Both the position numbers and the translations under genes were made by a program. Shown in pieces: positions 25,658-35,131 of a DNA stretch of 64,000 nt (positions are counted from its first letter, which is position 1; the number at the start of each line of letters is the position of its first letter). Origin of the DNA: DASQZK01 sp963809925 (GTDB lineage Bacteria; Bacteroidota; Bacteroidia; Bacteroidales; GCA-2748055); the NCBI GenBank assembly GCA_963809925.1, contig CAWELH010000002.1, positions 248,001-312,000 of the forward strand, given 5' to 3'. The notes beneath the pieces were generated by a model, which worked only from the letters and a program-made list of their open reading frames with translations, was not told where the DNA came from and searched no databases.

Positions 25658-27147
25658 TTATTGCCAATTCGGGTTTTGAATCAGAGATCCTTGTGAAATA
25701 TCTATTTCACTTTGGGGAATTGGAAGCGTTTCATATTTTGATGTATATCCAAGTGGTCCAAGCACATCCTGGGCTTTTCCGGTTCTGACAAGATCCCAGA
25801 ACCGATGTCCTTCGAGGGCCAGTTCATGCCGGCGTTCCTTCATGATTATATCGCGCAGGCTGTTCTGATTGGTCTCCGTGATATCAGGTAAAATGGTTTC
25901 ATTTCCCTGTCGGGCTCTTTCTCTGACGTCATTCAGGTAAACGAGAGCTTCGTCCGGTTTATGGTTCTCATTCAGGGCTTCGGCAGCCATGAGCAGCACA
26001 TCGGCATATCTTATCAGGCGGCGGTTGTGGCCCCATTCTTCAACACCAGAGGTACCCGGCGCCCAAACTTTTCGGTTATAACATTCCAGAGCAATGAGAT
26101 TTCCCTGTCCGTCAAGGGTTTCATCAGGTGTTGTACCATCGCCGAGAATAAGGATGTTCGTCAATGGTCTGACCGAGATCGATAATCGTGCCTCCCAGAC
26201 GCGGATCGTTTTGTTCGAATGAGTGCCGGAGGTTTTGCGTTGGTCTGTTAAACCCCCATCCCCTGTTCGGCGATCCTCTGACACCCTGTGTATTGGCATA
26301 CTGATCGCCGGGCCCGTTACCGCCATCGACAGGAAGTGCTCCGACCTCAAAAACCGACTCGATCCCATGTTCCCCATTGATGCCGCATGCATCAGTGAAA
26401 ACAGGTTCCAGGCCGTATTCGTCTGAGTTTATCACTTCGAGCGCATACTTTTCAGCATTGACAAAATCATGCTGAAAAAGGTAAACTTTGGCCAGCAGGG
26501 CCTTTGCGGCACCCTTTGTTGCCCGTCCTTCATCTTTTCCCGGGTATCCGCTTTTTTCCGGAAGATTCGCGAAATGGCGTAAGCAGATCCTTTCAACCAG
26601 GTTGTACACATCCGTCTCTCGAAGATTTTGGAATTTTCAGGGGCGGATTTTCACTTTTAACAATGGGAACATCACCCCATGCCCGGCCATGTCAAAATAA
26701 AACAGCCCACGAAGAAACTTTGCCTCCCCAACATATCTATTGATGAGTGTGGCATCCATGTCAATAAGCGGAACAAGGTTAATGACCACATTTGTCCTTT
26801 TCATGCCCTTGTAGAGTGTGTTCCACCAGCGGTCGAGGCCGTCCTGGCAGGTGGTAATGGTAAAATTATTATAGGGACCCAGATTGGCCAACTGGTCGTT
26901 TGGGTTGCTACCTTTAATGGCATCATCAGACATGATATCGAGGATCGGATAGCCTCCTGAATTGTAAAACCATTCCCTGTAGTGTCGAATATACGGCATT
27001 CGTCGCCAGCAATGCATCAGAAGCTGTTATGGGAAACGATTCCTGTGTCAGCTTCGTCTGGAGATCGGTATCCAGAAATTTCTCACATCCCGGCGAAATG
27101 AATACCAGCAGGAACATTGCTAATATGGTATATCGGATCGTTTTCAT
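25658..27147 (-). pseudogene. susD homologue broken by several frameshifts
   Basis: Start and end are normal: MKTIRYTILAMFLLVFISPG with a lipobox Cys (SPGCEKFL), and the C-terminal RagB/SusD region RHELALEGHRFWDLVRTGKA ending in IQNPNWQ. In between the frame changes at about 26985 (extra base before REWFYN), 26683 (missing base before RAWGDVPIV), 26610 (two bases missing in a GAGA run before TDVYNLVER) and 26157 (before ILILGDG); a further pair of compensating shifts is likely near 26585. Joined, the parts give a full SusD of about 490 residues: N-terminal TPR-like region with LANLGPYNNFTI, RWWNTLYKGMKRTNVVI and GEAKFLRGLFYFDMA, then the C-terminal RagB region. SusD binds glycan on the SusC channel. 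Immediately downstream of susC. Confidence 0.85.
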
Positions 27148-27149
27148 AA

Positions 27150-30100
27150 TTAAAATGATATATTTAAACCGATGGAATATAGCCTGGTGGTTGGATACGT
27201 ACCTTTGTCAATCTGATTGTCGATGACGGTACCGCTGGCAACCTCCGGAGAGTATCCGGTAAATTGCGACAGCGTGTAGAGATTCGTTCCTTTTACATAT
27301 ACCCTCAGCCTGTCAATGTTTATTTTGGTGAGAATCGCTGACGGAATGGTGTATCCCAGGATAAAGGTTCTGAACCGAAAATAGGCACCATCCTGAATGA
27401 AGCGGTCGGACGGAAGATAATTGTATCCGCCGAAGGACGGTCTGGGTTCAGTATTGCTGGTGTTAGGGCCGGTCCAACGATCGAAAACATGGGCTTCAAA
27501 GTTGTACGGATCGGGCCGTACCATTTCTTTGGCGTTAAATATCTTGTTACCCATCTGACCCTGAAAATCAATGGCAAGATCAAAGCCCTTGTATTCACCG
27601 GTTAAGTTGACCCCAAAGATAAAATCAGGTATCGGAGAACCGATATAGGTCCGGTCGGCATCATTGAGAATATTGTCATGATTTACATCCACAAATCTCA
27701 GATCGCCAATGCCCGCATCAGCCGTATGGGGATATGCGTCCAGATCTGCCTGGCTCTGGAAGATACCTTCCGTCTTATACCCGTAAAACGCACCAATGGG
27801 AAGTCCGACGCGGCTTTCGGTAACCCTTACACCATTCGCAAGGGCACCACCGAGGAGTGTCGAATCGGATCCGCTTGTTCCGCCGATGGCCAGCACCTCA
27901 TTGTGAAGTGTCGATCCCAGAACACCGACACTGAAATTAAAGTCGCCGATCTTATCCCGGTAATCTATTTTGAATTCAAATCCGGTATTCAGAACCGATG
28001 CAGCATTAAAACTTTTTTTGGTACCCTGCCCGTTCCCGAGGATCCCTGGAATGCTTAGTTCGAGAAGAATATCCTCGGTTTTTCGGTTAAAATAATCAAA
28101 TTCACCGGTCAGCCGGTTGGACAATACGCCAACTTCAAGTCCCACATCACCCTGTTTTGTGGTTTCCCATTTCAGATCCGGATTCCCACTCTGACCAAAT
28201 GATGCAGCCGAGGCCGCTGATTCATTGATACCAAAAACAGCCAGAAGGGAGGGATCAACCTGGTCAAACCGGGCTTCGTAATTCACCTTCTCATTTCCTA
28301 TCAGCCCGTAACTGCCTCTTAATTTCAGATTGGTGATGAAAGGAATATTATCCATAAAACTTTCACGTGAAATATTCCATCCTACAGCTGCGGATGGAAA
28401 GTTGCCATACCGTTTGCCCTGTGCAAACTTCGACGACCCGTCACGCCTGAATGATAGCGTCAAAATATATCTCCCGTCATAGGTGTAATTGGCACGGAAG
28501 AGGTAGGACAACATGTTGAAGTAATTATTGATATCGACTTCATCCGTAATATTCTGGATGGTATTGACATTGTTGGATGGGTCATAGATGTTCGAGGACT
28601 GGAAATACCAGAATTGGCTTGCATCCCTGATCAGGTTGGCAGCTGGTATATTTATATTTTCAGATTTCGTCTGCTGCATGGTGTAACCGGCAACGGCATT
28701 CAGAGAGTTTTTCCCGAAATCCCGCTGAAAGGTCAGTGTATTTTCCCATAGCCAGGATATCCTTTGCTTGTTCCCCTTGGTAAGATCACTGAGAACATTC
28801 TGTTGCTGACTGGCTGATCCGTCGGGGTTATAGACGGTATATGAAGGTGAAAAAACCAATGGCTGTTCAAGATTAGCATCCATACCAAAACTGGATTTGA
28901 GCGTAAGAACCTTCAGAATTGTTGCTTCACCGAACACATTTCCGACTCCCCTGATCCCTTTGTTAAAATCGTGGGAATAATGAAGGGATGCAAGAGGGTT
29001 ACCCACATTGTAAACCACGCCGTAACTTCCGTCATCATAATATGGATCAAGCAGTGGCTGTGCCCTGTAGGCATCCAGGGTTACATTTGGCGCATTCCTC
29101 TGTTTGAAGGGAACCAGGGTAATATTGTTGCCAAACCTGATATTTTTTGTTAGCTGATAGGTATTATTGAATCTGAGCGACAGTCGTTGATACGATGATT
29201 TATCAATGATGCCATCCTGTCCATAGTACCCAATGCCTATATAGTACTGATTGACATCTGTGGAACCTGACACTGAGAACTGATAGTTTTGCATTGGTGC
29301 GGTATGGAAGATCAGGTCCTGCCAGTTGGTATTCGGAACCAGATCGACATTGTTGTAAGAGCCCGGACGGATCTCGTTGGAAATTGTGGCAAATTGTTTT
29401 CCGTTCAAAAGGTCGATCTTTTTCTCAATCTGCTGGATGCTGTACTCGGCATCGAAACTGAACTGCGGCTTGCCTTTCCCCGACCCCGATTTGGTGGTGA
29501 TCATGATTACACCGTTGGCACCCCTTGATCCGTATATGGCGGTAGCCGAGGCATCTTTCAGTACTTCTATCGAGGCAATATCCTGGCTGTTCAGGAATGA
29601 AATGTCATTCAGAATAACCCCGTCGACCACATAGATGGGAGCTGAATTGTTAAAAGTTCCGACACCGCGTATACGCACAACCTGTTCAGCACCCGGTGCT
29701 CCCGAGGTACTTGCAATATGGATGCCTGCCACTTTGCCGGAAAGAGATTGTACGGGGTTTTGCGCCGTGATTTTCGTTATATCTCCCGCCTTGACCGTGC
29801 TGACCGAACCGGAAAGATCGCTCTTCCGCACCGTACCATAGCCGATAACCACAACTTCACCCAAGGTCTCGCTCTCCACACCAAGTACAATATCAATGAC
29901 TGTCCTGTCACCAATCGCGACCTCCTGTTTTTCATACCCCACATATGAGAATACCAGTGTATCATCCCCTGGATTTACAGGGATTGAATAATTCCCCTCA
30001 AGACCTGTGATTACGCCCCTGGTAGTGCCTTTTATAAATACATTTACCCCGGGAAGAACAGATTTATCATCAGCTGCCGTCACATTACCCGTGATCTGTC

Positions 30101-30191
30101 TCTGCTGGGCGAAAATGACCGGAGCTGAAACTACCAATAGCAGGACAAAAGAAAGAAGTTTCTTAAGTACCGGTATTCTGTTTGAATTCAT
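27150..30191 (-). CDS. SusC-type TonB-dependent outer-membrane transporter
   Basis: From ATG 30191 the protein has about 1013 residues; an upstream ATG at 30266 would add 25 hydrophilic residues before the signal peptide, so I reject it. The signal peptide ends near VIFAQ. Next come a carboxypeptidase-D-like domain (RQITGNVTAADDKSVLPGVN), a plug (GYGTVRKSDLSGSV, VVRIRGVGTFNNSAP, YGSRGANGVIMITTKSG) and a beta-barrel ending in an aromatic-terminated strand, RLYSIGLNISF. It should move oligosaccharide across the outer membrane with energy from TonB. The frame is open throughout, in contrast with its susD partner, which starts two bases after its stop codon. The preceding gene is the short GH144-like enzyme. 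Confidence 0.92.
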   Translation of the reverse strand: MNSNRIPVLKKLLSFVLLLVVSAPVIFAQQRQITGNVTAADDKSVLPGVNVFIKGTTRGVITGLEGNYSIPVNPGDDTLVFSYVGYEKQEVAIGDRTVIDIVLGVESETLGEVVVIGYGTVRKSDLSGSVSTVKAGDITKITAQNPVQSLSGKVAGIHIASTSGAPGAEQVVRIRGVGTFNNSAPIYVVDGVILNDISFLNSQDIASIEVLKDASATAIYGSRGANGVIMITTKSGSGKGKPQFSFDAEYSIQQIEKKIDLLNGKQFATISNEIRPGSYNNVDLVPNTNWQDLIFHTAPMQNYQFSVSGSTDVNQYYIGIGYYGQDGIIDKSSYQRLSLRFNNTYQLTKNIRFGNNITLVPFKQRNAPNVTLDAYRAQPLLDPYYDDGSYGVVYNVGNPLASLHYSHDFNKGIRGVGNVFGEATILKVLTLKSSFGMDANLEQPLVFSPSYTVYNPDGSASQQQNVLSDLTKGNKQRISWLWENTLTFQRDFGKNSLNAVAGYTMQQTKSENINIPAANLIRDASQFWYFQSSNIYDPSNNVNTIQNITDEVDINNYFNMLSYLFRANYTYDGRYILTLSFRRDGSSKFAQGKRYGNFPSAAVGWNISRESFMDNIPFITNLKLRGSYGLIGNEKVNYEARFDQVDPSLLAVFGINESAASAASFGQSGNPDLKWETTKQGDVGLEVGVLSNRLTGEFDYFNRKTEDILLELSIPGILGNGQGTKKSFNAASVLNTGFEFKIDYRDKIGDFNFSVGVLGSTLHNEVLAIGGTSGSDSTLLGGALANGVRVTESRVGLPIGAFYGYKTEGIFQSQADLDAYPHTADAGIGDLRFVDVNHDNILNDADRTYIGSPIPDFIFGVNLTGEYKGFDLAIDFQGQMGNKIFNAKEMVRPDPYNFEAHVFDRWTGPNTSNTEPRPSFGGYNYLPSDRFIQDGAYFRFRTFILGYTIPSAILTKINIDRLRVYVKGTNLYTLSQFTGYSPEVASGTVIDNQIDKGTYPTTRLYSIGLNISF

Positions 30192-30266
30192 GGATAAATG
30201 TTTTAAGCGTTTTTTATCTTCTTGAGTATAAGATATTTTCAAGATCAATTGTTCGATTTTTAACAT

Positions 30267-31673
30267 TTACTCAAGCCAGCCTCCTGTGAAACCAGCACGT
30301 TTCAATCCCCTGACGATGTAAGGGTTTTTTTTTATAATATTCCAAACCAGACCAGACTGATAATTTTCAGTCTGGATGAGAATCGGCCCCTGATCAATCC
30401 CGATATAATCCACATCAAACCAGCCTTTTGTGCCGTCTTGTCTGATGTAGGTCATATTAAAGGCGTCTTTAAAGCCATATTCCTGGTAAAGCGAATCGCC
30501 AAACTGTTCTTTCATGGCCATGAGTGCAGAAATACATTCCCCGGGTGCAAATGGGATTGATCCTCCAGCAGCTGTAGGAGTGATGGTACCGTCGTCGATG
30601 GTATCTATGGCACTCGCTCCCCTTGCTCTGTACGTCCAGAATTGTTTTAAACCGTGGTCGGTCATCTGCTGCGCCCTTCCGGGTCCGTCGCAGGCCGTCA
30701 GTCCCCAGATATTTTGGGAATAAGTTTCAAAACCACCGGGATTGTCGGTGCAGTATGCCCGGTTACCGAGTGTGGCTCTTCTTGAATTCTCAAAGTAGTC
30801 GATACCCCTGTCGCGCATATATGCATCCTGTATGCCTCTGAAATCTATATACATTTGGGAATACTGATGCCCGAACAGCGGACTGAAATTTACCATATCA
30901 TAGCCATAAAAGCTGTCCCAGTCATAGGTTTTGCACCACTCGGCCCATACACTGTCGCCGACAGGATGGGTAGGTGATCCCAGTGCCAGGATAAGAAGTA
31001 CCATGGCTTCATTGTAACCGGTCCATGTTGCTTTGATAAAGCCTTCTTCAGGATGATAGCCCATGGACATTACATTCTGACCATTCATAGCCCATTCCCA
31101 GTCAACTCTCCGGTACAGGGAATCGGCCAGTGCCCTGATCTCAGCTTCGGTAGTCACCTTGCCATCGAAATACGACTGACATGAAAGGATGCCCGCCATG
31201 AGCAGGCCGGTATCGATGGTCGACAATTCCGTTTTCCTGTACCTCAGACCATTGCCATAGGATAGAAAATGATAGTAAAAACCTTTGTACCCGGTAATGC
31301 CCGAAGAATCCGGTCCCTGTTCCGATTGCCAGAACCACCGCAGTGTATTTAATACACGCTCTGCACCCTGCGTACGTGTGATATATCCGTTTTCAATACC
31401 TATAATATATGCAGTGAGGCCGAAGCCTGTGGATGTAATACTGGTGAACATTTGGGTCGGGTAGCGGTCTGGTATGCTCCATGTTGGTTTATCCACCTGA
31501 TCCCAGAAATAATTAAAGGTACGATGCTTCAGGTCTGAAAGAAATTCCGTCCGGTCCTTGGGACTGTCCTTTCCATTGTGATTCTGGCATGAAACAACGC
31601 CAAATTCGATGAATAATAAAGGAAAAAGGAAGGCTGCCAAACGGTAATTCCTAAACTGAAGCTTCTTTTTCAT
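30267..31673 (-). CDS. GH144-like (glycoamylase-domain) enzyme, short form, lipoprotein
   Basis: About 468 residues from the ATG at 31673 (a TTG three codons upstream is less likely). The lipoprotein signal is FGVVSC (about Cys29). The rest is one glycoamylase/GH144 alpha/alpha barrel without the Ig-like domains of its paralogue at 22.3-24.3 kb: LKHRTFNYFWDQVDKP, GFGLTAYIIGIENGYITR, HPEEGFIKATWTGYNEAMVL, NPGGFETYSQNIWGLTACDG and IDQGPILIQTENYQSGLVWN. Endo-beta-1,2-glucanase is the best-characterised activity in this family; the residues that decide it cannot be judged here. It is the first gene of the susC operon, its stop 75 bases before the susC ATG. Confidence 0.85.
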   Translation of the reverse strand: MKKKLQFRNYRLAAFLFPLLFIEFGVVSCQNHNGKDSPKDRTEFLSDLKHRTFNYFWDQVDKPTWSIPDRYPTQMFTSITSTGFGLTAYIIGIENGYITRTQGAERVLNTLRWFWQSEQGPDSSGITGYKGFYYHFLSYGNGLRYRKTELSTIDTGLLMAGILSCQSYFDGKVTTEAEIRALADSLYRRVDWEWAMNGQNVMSMGYHPEEGFIKATWTGYNEAMVLLILALGSPTHPVGDSVWAEWCKTYDWDSFYGYDMVNFSPLFGHQYSQMYIDFRGIQDAYMRDRGIDYFENSRRATLGNRAYCTDNPGGFETYSQNIWGLTACDGPGRAQQMTDHGLKQFWTYRARGASAIDTIDDGTITPTAAGGSIPFAPGECISALMAMKEQFGDSLYQEYGFKDAFNMTYIRQDGTKGWFDVDYIGIDQGPILIQTENYQSGLVWNIIKKNPYIVRGLKRAGFTGGWLE

Positions 31674-31902
31674 GAGATTCAAGTGATTTCACAATTTCCA
31701 ATGATTTCAACAAGATAGTTCATGTTTATATCTAATTGAAAATCTTCACTTTCACTTGATTACTTCATGTTATAAAACAGTAATTTTATAACTACATCAA
31801 AAATACATCATGATTTTGTGTAGTGAACTTAATAATTTAATAATCAAACTATTAATATTAAAGCAAAAATATATGAATTCTAAAAAGGAAATGAGTGAGA
31901 AA
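31674..31902. promoter_or_regulatory. AT-rich leader of the susC/GH144 operon
   Basis: About 230 very AT-rich bases between the regulator stop and the GH144-like start. Two minus-strand TATTTTTG boxes fit TAnnTTTG (plus coordinates 31798-31805 and 31864-31871), but neither has a TTTG at standard spacing. The operon promoter and the binding site of the neighbouring regulator probably lie here; no operator could be defined. Confidence 0.4.
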
Positions 31903-34770
31903 TCAGAATGTCATTAAAAATTCAACCAGATTCTCGTCTGTATTTAAAAATAGTCTTTTCCGGAGACGGTAGCGACGGATCTCTACCCCTCTGACAGAGA
32001 TGTTCAGGAGAGGAGCAATCTCCTTTGAACTAAGATTAAGTCTAAGGTAAGCACATAATTTAAGATCACTGGTGGTAAGTTCTTCATATTTGGCCTTAAG
32101 ACGCATGAAGAAATTCTCATGAGCCTGATCGAAGTGCATTTCAAAGATTCGCCAGTCGTCTTCCGAAGAGATACTTGAATCAATCAGGCTGATCAGGTGA
32201 TCATAATGATAGTTGGGGTAACGGCCACCGAGATCCTGTTTCTGTTTGCCAATCTCATCCCTAAGTCTGATCAGAAGCTCATTCTTTCTGAGAATGGTCA
32301 TCGTATAGTTGGCAAGTTGTACGTTTTTATGTGAGACTTCAGCCTGAAGCTTATCATTTTTTAGGCGCACGATATCCTGTTCTGCGATGATCTTGTCCCT
32401 TCTTCGTTTTTCTTTCTCAAGGGTTTGGATCCTTAAGGTGTGTTTCTTCACTCGGCGGATAAATAGTATTCGTAAAAGCAGGATCATCAAAATGAATAGT
32501 ACGCCATATATGATCAGGGCTGTCAATGAGGCATACCATGGCCTCCTGATTTTAATCCCGTAGGTTGTAGATTCGCTGGCTGTACCGTCAGGTCTGAGTG
32601 TCCGTACCATAAATTCATAGTCTCCGGCAGGGAGCCGCATATAATCTATCTTCGACCGGGGTGACCAGTCAGACCATTGATTTTCAAAACCCATAAGCCG
32701 GAAACTGAACAAAGGTGACACACAAATCCTGTTGCCTGAGAAATTAAATTCGAAATTCCTTGAGTAGAAAGGAAGTTCCGTCTCCCTGTCATCAAGAGTA
32801 TTCAGTATCCGGAGGTCGTGCTTTTTCCGGTCGAAAGTCCTGACCATCCTGATAATGGGTTTTATATCATGCCTGGCGAGGGAGGTATCTCTTTCACTGA
32901 AAAGGGCGAATCCATTATCCAGGCAGAGGAGGTAAAGATCATCCTTCAATACGGCGATACCATTCTGTCCGGTACTCAGGTATGCACCAGCTCGTGATAG
33001 ATCATAGGAATATATACGATCAGCCATGCCATTCTTGATTAGGAACAGGGCAACTCTGTTCCCTTCGATACACCAATATTTATCATTACCCACACCAACA
33101 ATACGGTCGGATGCTGCAAAAACACCCAGTTGCCTGTTCAATTGCTCATAAGGGACTATTGAATCGGTAAGGTCGTTATAGGTATAAATCTTTTTCCTTG
33201 TACAAAAGACGACCCTGTTATCAACACGAGCTACCTGTAAATGTCGTTCCGTAGGTAGTCCGTTCTCCAGTCCAAAGTATCTGATAGATTCGATACGGTT
33301 AAAGTCAGGATCGAACCTCAGACGATATAATCCTTTATTGGCATGTGCTCCCCAAATATAGCCGTAATGGTCTACTTCAAAATTGGGAATTGGTTCATAA
33401 AAGCCGGAAATAGCATGTGAAAATTTCCATTGTTCACCCGCTCGGGTATAGACCGAAAATACGCTATAGCTGCTTTGAAGAAGAATATCACGATTTCTGG
33501 TGCTGATTTTCCTTATTTCATACCCCCCGTTTATATCTGAAATGCGCTTTGGTTTTCCATGTCCGAGTAGAAAAGTTCCATTTGTATGACCACAGTAAAG
33601 ATCACCGTCGATTTCACTCAGATCCCATACCTGACCCTGTGTCCCTTCCACAAAAACAGGCTGCGTATAACCCATTGAAGGGTCGTACTTATAACGGAAT
33701 ACACCCTGGTTCGTCCCGATCCACAGTGTATCCCCTGTAAGCGCTGCATCATACACAGCCCTCCTGCTGCGTGTGGGATCCATATAAAACGAGAGTTCAT
33801 TGTCCAGGCTGACATAATCGATGCCCCTGTCAAGCCCGGCCCAAAAAGACTGGCCTTGTCCCGCCTTCAGAGCCAGTACCGTATTGTTTTGCAAAAAGTT
33901 ATCGGTGTTCAGGTGTTCCCTGAGGCTACCATCCGGGTTCAGAATATAAATGCCATCGACGATTGTTCCGATGATCAGAAAACTGTCCAGGGCAATGCCA
34001 TTGTTTATTCCTGCTTCCCTCACCATGTTATTCACCGGATCGTCGAGGAGCCTGAAGCCATTATCGTCCATGATTAAAAGTCCACCCGACGAAGCCCCTA
34101 CAAGGTAGGCATTGGTTCCAAACGGCAAAACGGCCTTGATCTCGTCATCAGCAAGAATTTGGCTGCCTTCAATAAAGATGAGACTATCATCCCTGAGTTC
34201 GAAGAGTCCCACACCAACCTTATGAATAAACAAGCGGTTGGAAGCCTCGAGGAGCAGGACGATCGTTCCCTCCGGGTCGATGACTTTTACCTTTTCCCCG
34301 TCATAGATGTAGATATGCGAAAAAGATTGAAAATAGACATTTCCCCGATGGATCAGGATGCGCCAAATTTCATCGTTATGAAAGCTTTCATTCTCAGGCA
34401 GGCTGCTCAGGGAAGTGTAATCCATTGACCCGCTTTTGTTTGGGGAGAAGTAGCCAAATTCTTCAAACGCTCCCACATAAACCCGGTTATCCGGACCTGC
34501 AGCCACAGATCTCACAACCATATCGTCGGGCATATGAAAAATATCCCAGTTAGCACCGTCAAACCGGAGAAGTCCACGGTTGTTCCCGATATACACGATA
34601 CCATTACGACCCGTATCGACCGACCAATTTTGATTTCCTGCATGATAGTTTTCCTTGCTGAAGCTTATCACGAATGATTTTCCCGCAATTTGCCCGGTAG
34701 CATGGAATACGGGCAGAAGCAGGAAGAGAAATACCAGGCAGATTGATATCCCGGATGATCTGACGTGCAT
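31903..34770 (-). CDS. One-component regulator: propeller sensor, Y_Y_Y domain, TM helix, LuxR-type HTH
   Basis: Starting at the ATG at 34770 gives a signal peptide (MHVRSSGISICLVFLFLLLP, cleavage near HATGQ); an ATG at 34926 would put 52 basic residues before it, so I use the internal start. About 955 residues: a sensor of reporter-propeller repeats (WSVDTGRNGIVYIGNNRGLL and later WIGTNQGVFRYK), a Y_Y_Y domain (LMGFENQWSDWSPRSKIDY, about 660-735), one transmembrane helix (about 748-775), a coiled coil and a C-terminal LuxR-type helix-turn-helix (TTSDLKLCAYLRLNLSSKEI and ISVRGVEIRRYRLRKRL). No histidine-kinase domain is present, so it is not a classical hybrid two-component protein: it would bind DNA while anchored in the membrane. 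It probably controls the adjacent operon. Confidence 0.85.
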   Translation of the reverse strand: MHVRSSGISICLVFLFLLLPVFHATGQIAGKSFVISFSKENYHAGNQNWSVDTGRNGIVYIGNNRGLLRFDGANWDIFHMPDDMVVRSVAAGPDNRVYVGAFEEFGYFSPNKSGSMDYTSLSSLPENESFHNDEIWRILIHRGNVYFQSFSHIYIYDGEKVKVIDPEGTIVLLLEASNRLFIHKVGVGLFELRDDSLIFIEGSQILADDEIKAVLPFGTNAYLVGASSGGLLIMDDNGFRLLDDPVNNMVREAGINNGIALDSFLIIGTIVDGIYILNPDGSLREHLNTDNFLQNNTVLALKAGQGQSFWAGLDRGIDYVSLDNELSFYMDPTRSRRAVYDAALTGDTLWIGTNQGVFRYKYDPSMGYTQPVFVEGTQGQVWDLSEIDGDLYCGHTNGTFLLGHGKPKRISDINGGYEIRKISTRNRDILLQSSYSVFSVYTRAGEQWKFSHAISGFYEPIPNFEVDHYGYIWGAHANKGLYRLRFDPDFNRIESIRYFGLENGLPTERHLQVARVDNRVVFCTRKKIYTYNDLTDSIVPYEQLNRQLGVFAASDRIVGVGNDKYWCIEGNRVALFLIKNGMADRIYSYDLSRAGAYLSTGQNGIAVLKDDLYLLCLDNGFALFSERDTSLARHDIKPIIRMVRTFDRKKHDLRILNTLDDRETELPFYSRNFEFNFSGNRICVSPLFSFRLMGFENQWSDWSPRSKIDYMRLPAGDYEFMVRTLRPDGTASESTTYGIKIRRPWYASLTALIIYGVLFILMILLLRILFIRRVKKHTLRIQTLEKEKRRRDKIIAEQDIVRLKNDKLQAEVSHKNVQLANYTMTILRKNELLIRLRDEIGKQKQDLGGRYPNYHYDHLISLIDSSISSEDDWRIFEMHFDQAHENFFMRLKAKYEELTTSDLKLCAYLRLNLSSKEIAPLLNISVRGVEIRRYRLRKRLFLNTDENLVEFLMTF

Positions 34771-35051
34771 ATCGTGGAATATTTTTCCAAAATTTACCTG
34801 AAATATATTTAAGATCAATTGTTTTGGTCGTCTTTTTAGGTAGGAGGAACAAAGAACCGAAAAGCGGCAAACTTTTGGTTGAACAGGTCGACTTGGTAAT
34901 TTACTGGCGGAATTCCGGTGGTTCATGCTTTGATAAACTGAAGAGCATCTGAAAAACAGGGCAAAATTCCTGGGTTTACGAATTAAGTTCTGAGGGCTGG
35001 GTTTCCGATGACCTACCTGGCTCCCATTCGACCCCTAGAATCGTTCCCCGG

Positions 35052-35068
35052 GCTATCCGCAGGATAGC
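35052..35068. other. Short perfect hairpin in a structured spacer
   Basis: GCTATCC, loop GCA, GGATAGC, with a second overlapping pairing just downstream (ATAGC-ATG-GCTAT). It lies in the spacer between the regulator and the P-loop kinase gene. There is no T run, so it is not an obvious terminator; it might be part of a repeat element. Confidence 0.35.
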
Positions 35069-35131
35069 ATGGCTATATCCTGAAAATCACCCGTCTTGAA
35101 AATATACCGGTTGTCTGTGAGTTTGTATTTA

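Noticed and set aside
25658..26609. Two overlapping open frames as separate genes
   Set aside because: They are parts of one susD separated by frameshifts; the translation continues across them.
26926..27147. 73-codon open frame with lipoprotein signal as a small lipoprotein gene
   Set aside because: It is the N terminus of susD before the first frameshift.
30192..30266. 25-codon N-terminal extension of SusC
   Set aside because: The signal peptide begins at 30191; an upstream ATG would place hydrophilic residues before it.
22326..31673. Assignment of the two barrel enzymes as glucoamylases
   Set aside because: The family is commonly given this name, but characterised members are beta-1,2-glucanases; alpha-1,4-glucan activity is not supported by these motifs.
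34771..34926. N-terminal 52-codon extension of the regulator
   Set aside because: The signal peptide starts at the ATG at 34770; the extension is basic and without family support.
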